Below, in pieces: positions 1-8,579 of a DNA stretch of 64,000 nucleotides (position 1 is its first letter; every line of letters starts with the position of its first letter). Origin of the DNA: Sediminibacillus massiliensis (GTDB lineage: Bacteria; Bacillota; Bacilli; Bacillales; Amphibacillaceae). The stretch spans positions 1,691,332 to 1,755,331 of the forward strand of contig NZ_LT732535.1 in the NCBI RefSeq assembly GCF_900156915.1, read 5' to 3'. The translations under genes and the position numbers were made by a program. The notes beneath the pieces were generated by a model that saw nothing but the letters and a program-made list of their open reading frames with translations, was not told the origin of the DNA and did not search any database.

Positions 1-560
1 TCTAGTTGTTCTGATGATCGTTGAGTGCATGGACTCGCTGCGGCAGAACACTTCGCTTTTAGATTTTTTCTGAATACTGGCTAGGGAATATCCCATGTTA
101 AACAAATCTAGGACCATTTCCCACTTGATTAGAAGTTCTATCCAAAGCGAAGGAAAAATGCAGACTCCTTGAAATGTAAAGGTCAATTTTCTGCAGTGTA
201 AATGAATGGATGTCTTTTCAAAATTCTGGGGTACCAGAACCAGGAAGTGCTGTAACCGCAAGAGTCAACTTGTTCTGCCTCTTGTTACGTAAGGTTTTTC
301 TCCATTCTTATAAAGGAGACAATGTTAGATACATTTCAGGATCACTTCTCACCTAATCAGAAAACTATACCGAGCTGCGGAAAAATGCGAGACTCCTACG
401 GGAAAGGAACAGTCTGAAGACCCCGCAGCTGGTGCATTTTCCAGCGAGGAGGCTGAAGCGTTCCCCGTGGAAAGCGAGTATTTTTCCGCAGCGGCGGTTT
501 ACCACTCAATCAGAAAAGGACGGAAGGAAGCCATGCTAAAGAAAGTTATGTCGCAGTTTA
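1..560. repeat. Structured intergenic repeat, copy 1 (cut by window edge)
   Basis: This stretch has no credible gene. It contains two related modules. The right module (about 374-493) is bounded by an inverted repeat: GCTGCGGAAAAAT on the left and ATTTTTCCGCAGC on the right. Inside are a GGGAAAGGAACAG arm facing CTGAAGCGTTCCCC and a small GCTGG/CCAGC hairpin. The element ends in TTATGTCGCAGTTT (about 546-559), which is also the outer end of the other copies. The left module (about 1-240) matches the start of the copy at 3881-4302. Short reading frames inside it are by-products of the hairpin sequence. Confidence 0.8.
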
Positions 561-586
561 TATATTTTGCGGAATAAAAAAATAGA

Positions 587-626
587 CAAACCCCTCCATC
601 CTTTCAAAAGAGGCGGGAGGGGTTGT
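587..626 (-). terminator. Terminator of the BCCT transporter gene
   Basis: On the minus strand AACCCCTCC pairs with GGAGGGGTT across an 18-base loop and is followed, after a few bases, by a run of seven T. It lies just after the stop codon of the transporter at 639-2255. Confidence 0.8.
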
Positions 627-638
627 AGAAAATTTTGC

Positions 639-2255
639 TTAAGCTTTCTCTTCTTCTTCTTTCTTTCGTTTTCTCTTCAAACGCTGCATGATCTTCTTGG
701 AGTCCAGTGTGATTGTTTTCGGTTTGTAGTGTTCCGACTCTTTCAAATCTCCCGTGGACGCCTTCATAAACGACCAGGCAAGCATGAACATAATGAACAA
801 TAACGGAAAACCACCGACAATGCTTGCCGTCTGCAAAGTGGACAAACCACCAATATACATAAGAGCGAGTGGCATAAGACAGAGTGCAAAGGCCCAAAAC
901 AAACGGTTCCAGCGCAATGGCTCATCTTCCACTTCTTTCTGCACGACAGAAGCTAAAATATATGAACTTGAATCAAACGTTGTTGCGAGGAAGATGATTG
1001 CCAATATCGTAAATAACGAAACTATAAGAGGGGCAAACGGCAATTGATTGTACACACTGATGATGGCAGCAGGAGCTCCTTGTGCATCCAGAACACCGAT
1101 TACATCGAATTGACCAGTGAGCTGCAAATATAAACCGAAGTTGCCCATTATTCCAAAAAACAACAGACTGCCCAGCGTTCCATAGATAATCGTTCCTAAA
1201 ATCATCTGCCGGATGGTCCGTCCCCGAGAAATTTTGGCAACAAATAAACCGACAAACGGAGCATATACAAGCCACCATGCCCAATAAAAAACCGTCCAGC
1301 CTTCAGGAAATCCAGTCCGTTCAAAAGGTCCTAAGTTATTAAATGGTTCCGACCATGTGCTCATATGAAAGAAATTATCCAAAATCAAACCGATACTGTT
1401 TGTAGTAGTTTCGGCTATGAACAGAGTCGGCCCGAATATGAAAACAAAAGCAAGCAGGAAAATCGCAAGCCATAAATTGATATCACTGAGAACCTTAATT
1501 CCTTTCCGCAACCCAGAATATGCACTCACAGCAAAAATCGTCGTACATAACACCAAAATTATCGTCTGCATTGTCATATTCGGTTCTAAACCGGTAATGC
1601 TTGCTACACCTTGGGCAATCATCGGGGCACCAAGGGCTAAAGTCGTCCCCGCTCCGCCCATCAGTCCAAACATAAACAATACATCAATGATTTTGCCGAC
1701 AGGACCATCAGCCAGTCTGCCGATCAACGGGCGGCATGCTTCACTGATTTTAAGCACCGGTTTCTTCCTTACATAATAAAAATAAGCCATTGGCAATGCT
1801 GGAAGTGTATAAATAGCCCAGGCAATTGGTCCCCAATGAAAGATGCCATAGGAACTCGCCCAAGCAATTGCATCCCTTGTACCAGGTTCAATATCAAACG
1901 GCGGCCCCTGATAATAAAAAGCCCATTCGATTGTTCCCCAATACAAAATACTAGAGCCGATTCCGGCACAAAACAACATCGCTGCCCAGGAGAACGTCTT
2001 GAATTCCGGCTTTTCTTCTTTATCTCCTAACTTAATATGACCATTCGCACTAAAAGCAACATAAATAAGAAAGAAGAATAACCCAAATCCTACCAGCAAA
2101 TAGAGGACGCCAAAATTCTGCGTTACAAAATCATTGGCTGCCAGAACGAATTCTTCCCCTTCTGTAGGAAATATAACAAGTGGAACTACTACTGCCAATA
2201 ATAAAATAAGAGCCCCAATAAACGTTGGCCAGTCGATTAACCGATTTTTTTCCAT
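639..2255 (-). CDS. BCCT family betaine/carnitine/choline-type transporter
   Basis: This is a 538-residue polytopic membrane protein with about twelve hydrophobic segments and a short N-terminal cytoplasmic start. The BCCT core is clear: GIGSSILYWGTIEWAFYYQG at about residues 98-117, and the family signature WTVFYWAWW followed by FVAKISRGRTIR around residue 320, which holds the tryptophan-rich substrate site. Family members take up quaternary ammonium compatible solutes driven by sodium or proton gradients, or exchange them. The C-terminal tail is highly charged (basic, then four Glu), as in BCCT carriers whose tail senses osmotic stress. The gene stands alone between a repeat and serC. The exact substrate cannot be read from the sequence. 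A second, more divergent paralog lies at 47059-48615. Confidence 0.95.
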   Translation of the reverse strand: MEKNRLIDWPTFIGALILLLAVVVPLVIFPTEGEEFVLAANDFVTQNFGVLYLLVGFGLFFFLIYVAFSANGHIKLGDKEEKPEFKTFSWAAMLFCAGIGSSILYWGTIEWAFYYQGPPFDIEPGTRDAIAWASSYGIFHWGPIAWAIYTLPALPMAYFYYVRKKPVLKISEACRPLIGRLADGPVGKIIDVLFMFGLMGGAGTTLALGAPMIAQGVASITGLEPNMTMQTIILVLCTTIFAVSAYSGLRKGIKVLSDINLWLAIFLLAFVFIFGPTLFIAETTTNSIGLILDNFFHMSTWSEPFNNLGPFERTGFPEGWTVFYWAWWLVYAPFVGLFVAKISRGRTIRQMILGTIIYGTLGSLLFFGIMGNFGLYLQLTGQFDVIGVLDAQGAPAAIISVYNQLPFAPLIVSLFTILAIIFLATTFDSSSYILASVVQKEVEDEPLRWNRLFWAFALCLMPLALMYIGGLSTLQTASIVGGFPLLFIMFMLAWSFMKASTGDLKESEHYKPKTITLDSKKIMQRLKRKRKKEEEEKA

Positions 2256-2351
2256 CGTATCTTCCTTTCCTTTTTCGCAGTTGATGGAGCAGGAATATAT
2301 CGGTTAGTTTTATCACTAACTGGCTATTTTATTTATCCGGACCATTTAAGG

Positions 2352-2398
2352 AAAAAAAGCTGTAATCCCGAGCGTTACCCTGGACTACAGCTTTTTTC
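2352..2398 (-). terminator. Terminator of serC
   Basis: On the minus strand AAAAAGCTGTAGTCC pairs with the facing GGGATTACAGCTTTTTTT, giving a strong hairpin with a T-run directly after the serC stop codon. The A-rich opposite arm could also make it work on the plus strand. Confidence 0.85.
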
Positions 2399-3480
2399 TA
2401 TTTATTGCTATATTCGAAATCCTTCATAAATCCTACCAATGCTTCCACGCCTTCTTTTGGCATCGCATTATAAATGCTGGCACGCATACCGCCCACAGAC
2501 CTGTGGCCCTTCAACGTTTCCAGACCATTTTCCTGAGCTTGCTTAACAAATGCAGCATCCAAATCCCGTCCCGGTATAATAAACGGAATATTCATGATCG
2601 AACGGCTGTCTTTTTGAACAGGTGATCCGTAGAAATCTGATTGTTCAATGTAATCGTACAAGATAGCTGCTTTTTCTTCGTTGATCTTTTCCATCGCTTT
2701 CAATCCACCAAGCTCTTCAAGCCATTCAAATACAAGCTTTGCCATATAGACAGCAAATGTCGGAGGTGTATTATACAAAGAACCACTGTCACTATGTGTT
2801 TGATAATTTAACATGACCGGGCAGTTTTCTTTTGCATGGCCGATCAAGTCCTCTCGTATGATGACTACTGTTAAACCGGCTGAACCGATGTTTTTCTGTG
2901 CCCCCGCGTAAATCAAACCAAACTTGGAGATATCCATTTCCTCGGACAAAATATTTGAAGACATGTCGGCGACCAAGGGGACATCACCTGTGTCGGGAAT
3001 CTGCCTGAAAGCAGTTCCTTCGATTGTATTATTCGTTGTGATATGTACATAATCTGCTTCAGGATCGATCATACCCTTGTCCACTTGCGGTATGTAAGTG
3101 AATTTCTCATCCTCCGAAGAAGCAATCACCCGAACGTCTCCGAATTTCTGTGCTTCTTTGATCGCTTTTTTCGACCATGAACCTGTATTGACAAAATCCG
3201 CTTTACCGCTATTACGGAATAAATTCAATGGTACCATGGAAAATTGTTGGGATGCGCCACCTTGCAAAAACAAAACCTTATAATTATCCGGAATGTCCAT
3301 TAAATCACGTAGCAATTGCTCTGCACCTGTAATCACCTCAGTGAACAAACCTGAACGGTGACTGAGTTCCATAACAGACATACCTGAATCCTGATAGCTG
3401 AGTAATTCTTTTTGTGCTTTTTCCAGAACGGCCTGTGGCAGCATAGACGGACCTGCTGAAAAATTATAAGCTCTCTTCAA
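2398..3480 (-). CDS. serC: Phosphoserine aminotransferase (SerC)
   Basis: The 360-residue protein matches the full length of the SerC family, class V PLP-dependent aminotransferases. It converts 3-phosphohydroxypyruvate and glutamate to phosphoserine and 2-oxoglutarate, the second step of serine synthesis in the cytoplasm. Visible marks are [10 protein letters not shown] at the N terminus, [10 protein letters not shown] at about 71-80, and the PLP lysine in [12 protein letters not shown] (K196). The C terminus carries [17 protein letters not shown]. The gene is monocistronic. Its start is supported by the riboswitch leader ending just upstream and an AGGAGTTG-type ribosome site. The leader carries a ZTP riboswitch with terminator (3512-3613), so expression is expected to follow folate one-carbon status. 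Its pathway partner serA is about 40 kb away at 43304-44500 under the same kind of control. Confidence 0.97.
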   Translation of the reverse strand: MKRAYNFSAGPSMLPQAVLEKAQKELLSYQDSGMSVMELSHRSGLFTEVITGAEQLLRDLMDIPDNYKVLFLQGGASQQFSMVPLNLFRNSGKADFVNTGSWSKKAIKEAQKFGDVRVIASSEDEKFTYIPQVDKGMIDPEADYVHITTNNTIEGTAFRQIPDTGDVPLVADMSSNILSEEMDISKFGLIYAGAQKNIGSAGLTVVIIREDLIGHAKENCPVMLNYQTHSDSGSLYNTPPTFAVYMAKLVFEWLEELGGLKAMEKINEEKAAILYDYIEQSDFYGSPVQKDSRSIMNIPFIIPGRDLDAAFVKQAQENGLETLKGHRSVGGMRASIYNAMPKEGVEALVGFMKDFEYSNK

Positions 3481-3511
3481 CGTAAAACAACTCCTTCATC
3501 AATATATAGAC

Positions 3512-3540
3512 AGAAAAAGGCAAGGAATTTATCCTTACCT
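3512..3540 (-). terminator. Riboswitch-controlled terminator upstream of serC
   Basis: Minus strand: AGGTAAGGA pairs with TCCTTGCCT across a short loop and is followed by TTTTTC. The left arm begins directly after the GGGCAG end of the ZTP aptamer at 3542-3613. Aptamer folding and terminator formation can therefore compete, which is the usual layout of ZTP-activated switches. Confidence 0.85.
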
Positions 3541-3541
3541 C

Positions 3542-3613
3542 TGCCCAGGCGAACGGCTTTGTCGCTACTGCATGCTCCCTTGCGGTTATCCGCGATTCGC
3601 CAGTCACATACAG
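3542..3613 (-). promoter_or_regulatory. ZTP (pfl-class) riboswitch aptamer controlling serC
   Basis: Read on the minus strand, the leader carries both conserved ZTP domains. The first has GTGACTGGCGAA, then a GCGG/CCGC hairpin, then GGGAGC. A closing stem of CTGTAT with ATGCAG brackets it. The second, about 15 bases on, is CCGTTCGCCTGGGCA. The family binds ZTP/ZMP, which build up when 10-formyl-tetrahydrofolate is short, and normally switches on purine and one-carbon genes such as purH, glyA, folD and fhs. The same aptamer occurs before serA at 44622-44689 with the stem changed in a compensatory way (CTATGT with ACATAG). Confidence 0.92.
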
Positions 3614-3630
3614 CCTTTTGCTTTGGAGTA

Positions 3631-3659
3631 ATTTTATCAATCCTTGAAGAAATACTCAA
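3631..3659 (-). promoter_or_regulatory. Promoter of serC
   Basis: Minus strand: TTGAGT (3659-3654), a 17-base spacer, then TAAAAT (3636-3631). This sigma-A-like promoter would start transcription shortly before the ZTP aptamer. Confidence 0.6.
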
Positions 3660-3880
3660 TGGAATACTGTAAAAAACTTAAAAAATCCCGAAGCTATGCA
3701 AATGCTCAAAACTGGAGGTATCGTTCCTCCCTCCGCCGATTTGATAAAAAGTTTAGCCATGTACCATCTTGGGAATCTTTGCTGTAGGTATAAAAAAGAG
3801 ATAATTTCACAAGATGAACTTATTTCCTGATACTATTTACAGGCTTTTTTAGATTTTTGTTGCAACTTCACAATTGAGAG

Positions 3881-4302
3881 AAACTGCGACATAGTGACAA
3901 TTTTATTTCTAGTTGTTCTGTTCTGATGATCATTGAGTGCATGGACTCGCTGCGGCAGAACAGTTCGCTGGTAGGGATTTTTCTGAATTTTGATGTTAGG
4001 AATACCTCATGTTAGACATACTTTAGAACAACTTCTCACTTGATCAGAAAAACTAACGAAGCGGAGGAAAAATGCGAGACTCCTTGAAAATAAAGTTCGA
4101 TTTTCTGCGTGCGGTGTAAATTCATCGAGGTCTTTTCAAAGTCCTGTGGGAAAGGAACAGTCTGAAGATCCCGCAGGAGCGGTCTTTGCACCGAGGAAGC
4201 TGAAGCGTTCCCCACGGAAAGCGAGTATTTTTCCGCAGCGTCGGCTTACCACTCAATCCGAAAAGAATGGAAGGAAGTCACAAAAAAGTTATGTCACAGT
4301 CT
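3881..4302. repeat. Structured intergenic repeat, copy 2
   Basis: This copy is bounded by AAACTGCGACATA (from 3881) and TATGTCACAGT (to about 4300), an imperfect outer inverted repeat. Inside, GAAGCGGAGGAAAAATGCGAG faces CGAGTATTTTTCCGCAGCG. It carries the long insert type, in which CTTGAAAATAAAG and CTTTTCAAAG can pair. Its first 70 bases match the first bases of copy 1. Together with the serC promoter region (3614-3880, no gene seen) it fills the gap between serC and yuiD. A 62-codon frame at 4146-4334 is a by-product of the repeat. Confidence 0.85.
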
Positions 4303-4393
4303 ATGGTTTTTGTGAAAAAGTAACATTCTTTTAGAAAAATGCCTAAGAATAAAAGATGGGTTTTTTTCTCATCTTAACTTAGAGGTGACTGGT

Positions 4394-4876
4394 ATGTTAA
4401 ATCGTGTACTTACAACAGCGTTAATTGGAATAGGTACTGCTCAATTCCTGAAGGTGCCTTTAAATTACTTAGAAACAGGAAAATGGGACTGGTCCAAGAT
4501 GATCGGAACTGGTGACATGCCAAGTTCCCATTCCGCTGCAGTGACATCCCTGACTACTTATATAGGCTTGAGAAGCGGCTTTAAATCGGTTGATTTCGGT
4601 GTCAGCAGTGTATTCGGTATGATCGTCATGTATGATGCAATGGGAATCCGTTGGAAAACCGGAGAAATAGCAATTGCAGTAAATGCGATGAACAAACAAC
4701 TGGAACAACTGTCCAGCCACCATCCGGAAGTCAACCATCAAAAACGGGAAAAAGAGTTGGAAGAAATGCTTGGACACTTGCCGATCGAAGTAGCAGGTGG
4801 GGCATTATTAGGTATTGGATTAGGAGCAGTGAGTTATTTAACAGATAGAAAAATAAGTGAAAAATCAGGTACATGA
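4394..4876 (+). CDS. yuiD: Divergent PAP2 family protein (YuiD-like, DUF212)
   Basis: The 160-residue protein matches the YuiD/DUF212 family, related to acid phosphatase and vanadium haloperoxidase folds. It keeps the motif GTGDMPSSHSAAVTSL near residue 40, in which PSSH resembles the second PAP2 phosphatase motif, and three to four hydrophobic segments. No substrate is established for the family. The ATG at 4394 is preferred because AGAGGTG sits six bases upstream; the GTG at 4385 lies inside that ribosome site. A charged stretch (EVNHQKREKELEEML) precedes the last membrane segment. The gene is monocistronic and is followed by a terminator. Confidence 0.9.
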   Translation: MLNRVLTTALIGIGTAQFLKVPLNYLETGKWDWSKMIGTGDMPSSHSAAVTSLTTYIGLRSGFKSVDFGVSSVFGMIVMYDAMGIRWKTGEIAIAVNAMNKQLEQLSSHHPEVNHQKREKELEEMLGHLPIEVAGGALLGIGLGAVSYLTDRKISEKSGT

Positions 4877-4893
4877 CAGTACCTGATTTTTTT
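4860..4893. terminator. Bidirectional terminator between yuiD and the ABC operon
   Basis: AAAATCAGGTAC pairs with GTACCTGATTTT and is flanked by an A-run and a T-run, so it can serve yuiD on the plus strand and the convergent ATPase gene on the minus strand. Confidence 0.85.
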
Positions 4894-4901
4894 CTGAATA
4901 T

Positions 4902-5591
4902 CTATTCATAAATTTTTGTCATCCAGTCGACAATCCCCAAGTTTTGCTCGCTTCGAAGCTTCTCTACGTCATGATGTCCGATAATTTCCCCGTCTTTGAT
5001 GGCAATGACTTCATCGAGGATCATTTCGATTTCTTTGATTTCATGCGTTGTAATCAACACTACTTGTTTTTCTAAATCGATAAAAGAAATCAACCCTTTT
5101 ACGATAGAATCCCTCACCATCGGATCAAGTCCTGACAAGGGCTCATCCAGCAAAATTACTGGAGCTTGCCTGGCCAAAGCCAAAACAATTTTTAAACGTC
5201 CTCGATTTCCTTTGGAGAGATGCTTCAATTTTGCATTGGAATCCAACTTCATGTATTCCCGGATTTCATCTGCTTTCTCCTTATTAAAGTCGGAAAACTG
5301 AGACGCATAGAATTCGATTGTCTGCCCGACATTATAGAAACCGTAATAAACGTCCAACTCCGACAAATACGATACATGCTCTGAAATACGGTGATTTGCT
5401 TGCATTCCCTCAACCGTTATCCTGCCTTTCGTCGGATGAGTCAACCCGGCGATCAGTTTTAATGTAGTTGATTTTCCGCTCCCATTTTCTCCGACAAGCC
5501 CGACAATTTTTCCTTTTGTCAATTCAAGATTGACTCCTTGGAGAGCTGTTTTTCTCATGAACTTTTTGGTAACATTTTCGAATTTGATCAT
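4902..5591 (-). CDS. ABC transporter ATP-binding protein (YtrB/YhcG type)
   Basis: This is a 229-residue ATPase of the ABC-2 type. Walker A is GENGSGKST at about 35-43, the signature is LSKGNRGR near 125, Walker B is VILLDEPLSGLDP near 145, and the switch histidine is in TTHEIKEIE. The asparagine-containing signature in place of LSGGQ is common in the YtrB group that travels with GntR regulators. It overlaps the end of the GntR gene by four bases, so the two are translationally coupled. It would energise the permease encoded at 5976-6767. The exported substrate is unknown; related systems respond to cell-envelope antibiotics. Confidence 0.93.
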   Translation of the reverse strand: MIKFENVTKKFMRKTALQGVNLELTKGKIVGLVGENGSGKSTTLKLIAGLTHPTKGRITVEGMQANHRISEHVSYLSELDVYYGFYNVGQTIEFYASQFSDFNKEKADEIREYMKLDSNAKLKHLSKGNRGRLKIVLALARQAPVILLDEPLSGLDPMVRDSIVKGLISFIDLEKQVVLITTHEIKEIEMILDEVIAIKDGEIIGHHDVEKLRSEQNLGIVDWMTKIYE

Positions 5592-5998
5592 TTATCTCCG
5601 CCTCCCGTTCCGTTTCGCAAAAACGATTGGAGACCTGTCTGAATTTCCAAATCAGTGTAACCCATATCATGCATTCCCTTCACAAAGTCCGAAATTTCTT
5701 CCTGTTTTAATCGTTCTCTCATCTCATTCAGAATATCGGTATTCTCGGTGACGAAAGTCCCTTGCCCACGTTTTGTCTCCACAATTTTCATCCCCTCTAG
5801 TTCTCGATATGTCCTTTGAACGGTATTCGGGTTCACGCTGGCCTGAATACCCATTTCTCGTACAGACGGCAATTTATCGCCTGGTTTTAGTTCACCGCGC
5901 AATATTTGTCTGTTAATCCGGTCTGCTAGCTGACTGTATATTGGCTGTGAAGAATGAAAAGTGTCTGTCATAGGCTTACACCTCTGCCTTCTTATCAA
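5588..5998 (-). CDS. GntR family transcriptional regulator (YtrA/YhcF type)
   Basis: The protein has 136 residues, with an N-terminal winged helix and a short C-terminal helix pair, as in the YtrA subfamily. The helix-turn-helix region reads QPIYSQLADRIN, GELKPGDKLPSVREMG and NPNTVQRTYRELEGM. Such regulators repress their own ABC operon. The gene overlaps the 3' end of the permease gene by about 23 bases and the ATPase start by four. The most likely target is the inverted repeat at 6805-6832 upstream of the permease. Unlike many ytr-type operons, the regulator is second, not first. Confidence 0.93.
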   Translation of the reverse strand: MIRRQRCKPMTDTFHSSQPIYSQLADRINRQILRGELKPGDKLPSVREMGIQASVNPNTVQRTYRELEGMKIVETKRGQGTFVTENTDILNEMRERLKQEEISDFVKGMHDMGYTDLEIQTGLQSFLRNGTGGGDK

Positions 5999-6767
5999 GC
6001 AGCCAGCTTGCGGCTAAGAACAGCAGAAGAGCAATTACCGTTTCAAATAAGTACGTGCCGGCATAAAGACTAATAGTATCTGTTTCCGTAAAAACCTGGG
6101 TGCTGCCATTCTCTACATTGATGGAGATGCCTTCAAGCATATTCAATTCAAACAAACCCCAGTTGTTCAGCTTTTCATAAACAATCGAACTGCTAAACCA
6201 ACTATAAAGAGTGGCTGTAGCGATAAATAGAATAAAAGTGGACAGAAAGCTTAAGAATGTGCCCAGATAACGAGTGAACACAAGAAAGATCATCCAGAAA
6301 AATAGGAACAACGCTGCGAAGCTGAGTGCAATCAACAAAATGTGACTGCCAATGAAAAATACCATCTCCAGAAAATTTGCTATTTGAAGATGCTCGCTGA
6401 TGCTATCCGCTAGATTAAAGGCTATTAACAGTGTAGAACCAGTTACGAGCAGCGTTACTAACAGAGACAGGAATCCGGCCGCTATTTTGGCTAGTAAAAG
6501 CAAATAACCAGGCATCGGATTATGCAGCCACAAGTGCAACCTTTTCCTTTCAGACTGCAAACTACAAAACAAATAGAAGACCAGATAAAACACCTGAACG
6601 CCGACAGCTGCAATACTTACACCTACAACAGCTTCCCAGCCAAAACCCTGGCGGTTGCCAATATAATATGCGATTCCTGTTAAAAGAAAGAAAGCAACAA
6701 CCGGGACTAGAAATACTGGCAGCCCCAAGCGAATTTCTTTCCTTGTCAAACTTAACCAAGCAGACAT
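5976..6767 (-). CDS. ABC transporter permease of the GntR-linked operon
   Basis: This membrane protein of 263 residues has six or seven hydrophobic segments and starts MSAWLSLTRKEIRLG. The start at 6767 is chosen because GGAGGT lies seven bases upstream; two earlier in-frame ATG codons fall within or directly next to that site. The N terminus, a short amphipathic lead into the first segment, is typical of ABC-2 permeases. It is the first gene of a three-gene operon (permease, GntR, ATPase). No family name can be given beyond ABC-2-like, and no substrate is evident. Confidence 0.85.
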   Translation of the reverse strand: MSAWLSLTRKEIRLGLPVFLVPVVAFFLLTGIAYYIGNRQGFGWEAVVGVSIAAVGVQVFYLVFYLFCSLQSERKRLHLWLHNPMPGYLLLLAKIAAGFLSLLVTLLVTGSTLLIAFNLADSISEHLQIANFLEMVFFIGSHILLIALSFAALFLFFWMIFLVFTRYLGTFLSFLSTFILFIATATLYSWFSSSIVYEKLNNWGLFELNMLEGISINVENGSTQVFTETDTISLYAGTYLFETVIALLLFLAASWLLDKKAEV

Positions 6768-6804
6768 AAACATTACCTCCATAAATACTTTTTACCTAAC
6801 AGTG

Positions 6805-6832
6805 TTAGTGTATTAATTAAATAGTACACTAA
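6805..6832 (-). promoter_or_regulatory. Probable GntR operator
   Basis: TTAGTGTA (6805-6812) and TACACTAA (6825-6832) form a perfect 8-bp inverted repeat with a 12-bp AT-rich spacer, 38 bases upstream of the permease start. Its size and AT-rich centre fit YtrA-type GntR operators. Regulator binding here is an inference. Confidence 0.75.
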
Positions 6833-6947
6833 TACATAATGACAGTCAATAGGTTGCCGCCCAACTTTTATGAACAGCCCTCATGTTTACCCAGCTTTTG
6901 TCAGGGAATAAAAGACACATGAAATTTCAATTCCAGGAGGCGAGAAT

Positions 6948-7733
6948 ATGGCAAAAACCATTTTTATTACAGGAGCAGCAACGGGCCTTGGAAAAGGAAC
7001 TGCTATTGGATTGGCTAAAGAAGGCCATCGTGTCATTGCACCGGTTGAGATAAATGCGCAAGTAACTTCTTTACGCGAAGAAGCAAAATCTGCAGGAGTC
7101 GAATTGGAAGTATTCAAAATGGATATTACAAATCCAGAAGATCAAACACGTATGATGAATTATGATTTCGATATATTCGTGGCGAATGCTGCCATCAATG
7201 AAGGGGGACCACTCGGGGAAGTTCCCATGTCTATTTTTCGTGAAATATTTGAAGTGAATGTATTCAGCACACTCGAAACTGCTCAGATTGCAGCTGAAAA
7301 GTTTGTGGATAAAGGCAAAGGGAAAATAATTTTCATGTCATCTATGGCGGGTGTAATGACTTCTCCTTATACAGGTCTTTACTCAGCATCCAAGCATGCT
7401 TTAGAAGCAATTGCAAAAACGATGCAGCAAGAACTGGAGTACTTCGGTGTGCAAGTGGCCACCATTAACTCTGGTCCATTTGCAACAGGCTTTAACGACC
7501 GGGCAGTGGAAGCAAAATGGAAATGGTTCAACAGTGACATCCACTACTCTCCAGCAGACGAAATGAGAAAAATGGAGGAAGGAATGGAAAATCAATTCGA
7601 CCCAGAGGAAATGATTGCCAAAATGGTAGAAGTTATCCCAAAAGATCACCATAATTTCCGTACGGTTTATCCCCCGGAAACAGAAGAGAAAATGAAACAG
7701 GAAGAAGCCGGGAACTGGGATAAAGAAATCTAA
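6948..7733 (+). CDS. SDR family NAD(P)-dependent oxidoreductase
   Basis: The protein is a 261-residue classical short-chain dehydrogenase. It shows the cofactor motif TGAATGLGKG at about 9-18, NAA in the FVANAAINE stretch, catalytic Ser in MSSMAG, and the YxxxK pair in YSASKHALE near 150. After the cofactor motif comes APVEINAQV, without a clear acidic or basic NAD/NADP selector. The C terminus from about residue 195 is long and charged, with many Met and Glu. The start has GGAGGCGAG upstream. The substrate is unknown. It is a single gene, followed by a long hairpin before the next ORF. Confidence 0.93.
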   Translation: MAKTIFITGAATGLGKGTAIGLAKEGHRVIAPVEINAQVTSLREEAKSAGVELEVFKMDITNPEDQTRMMNYDFDIFVANAAINEGGPLGEVPMSIFREIFEVNVFSTLETAQIAAEKFVDKGKGKIIFMSSMAGVMTSPYTGLYSASKHALEAIAKTMQQELEYFGVQVATINSGPFATGFNDRAVEAKWKWFNSDIHYSPADEMRKMEEGMENQFDPEEMIAKMVEVIPKDHHNFRTVYPPETEEKMKQEEAGNWDKEI

Positions 7734-7760
7734 AGAGTACTGACTTGTTATATTTCTCAT

Positions 7761-7811
7761 ATAAATGAAAGTAGCAGCCAGTCGTGCCGGGCAGGCTCTG
7801 CTTTCATTTAT
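7761..7811 (+). promoter_or_regulatory. Long hairpin between SDR and membrane protein genes
   Basis: ATAAATGAAAG and AGCAGCC on the left face GGCTCTGC and CTTTCATTTAT on the right, giving a stem of about 18 pairs with one bulge. No clear T-run follows. It may end SDR transcription or protect or control the downstream message. Confidence 0.5.
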
Positions 7812-7834
7812 AATCACAAAGGATGAGAAGATTT

Positions 7835-8494
7835 ATGGATACAATATTTTACATAGTCTATACAAGCATCTACCTGATATTGCTTTTTATAGGCATCGGC
7901 CTGGCGAACAAGCACGGGTGGGCAGATCCGGCGAATGTTTTACTTGCAGTCCTTGTCGGATTGATTTATGACAACAGCATCCTTGCAGTTGGTCGCTATG
8001 TCGGAGAAGGAGAATTGTTGGAATCGCTCAACTTGGCTAGATACTTGCTGCATGCCTTTCTAACTCCTTTGCTAGTCATCTTTGCGTGGAGCACTTTAAA
8101 AAAGGCAGACTGCAAATGGGCAGAGTGGACGATAACCAAAGTTGCTTTCTTCCTTTTGACTTTTGCCCTGATTGGTATCGAGCTCGTTGGTGAAGTGGCA
8201 GATATCAGCCTTGAAGCAAACTGGGATTACGGGGTATTAAGTTATCAGAATACAGCTGCTTCCGACGGGCCTCCAATAATGATTTTGGGAGTCACAACAG
8301 TCCTTTTGTTAACTTCTTTTATCATTTGGCGGAAACAGGGATGGAGTTTCTTCCTGATCGGAACATTGCTCATGATAACAGGGAGTACTGTGACCATTCC
8401 CTTCCCTACAAATGCGCTGACAAATTTATTTGAACTAATCCTGTTGGTTAGTCTGCTTGCTACAAAAGCCTTTCAAGATAATAAAATTCATTAG
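7835..8494 (+). CDS. Hypothetical multi-pass membrane protein
   Basis: This 219-residue protein has about six hydrophobic segments and matches no family I recognise. The second segment carries GLIYDNSILAVGRYVGEG, and a motif GEVADISLEANWDYGV sits in a loop near the middle. The ATG at 7835 is preferred because the earlier ATG at 7823 touches the AAAGG ribosome site. It is probably monocistronic. No motif suggests catalysis; a transporter-like or sensor-like role cannot be separated from the sequence. Confidence 0.8.
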   Translation: MDTIFYIVYTSIYLILLFIGIGLANKHGWADPANVLLAVLVGLIYDNSILAVGRYVGEGELLESLNLARYLLHAFLTPLLVIFAWSTLKKADCKWAEWTITKVAFFLLTFALIGIELVGEVADISLEANWDYGVLSYQNTAASDGPPIMILGVTTVLLLTSFIIWRKQGWSFFLIGTLLMITGSTVTIPFPTNALTNLFELILLVSLLATKAFQDNKIH

Positions 8495-8579
8495 AAATTT
8501 TCCCATAAGGAGTTCCATTGCAATACTTCTTTGTATACATTAATGATGCTTGTGCAAATCCTGCAATCACATGTTTGTA

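Noticed and set aside
4146-4334. 62-codon plus-strand ORF with basic, Ser/Lys-rich translation
   Set aside because: It lies wholly in a copy of the structured repeat, and the same peptide pieces appear in other copies in other frames. There is no ribosome site.
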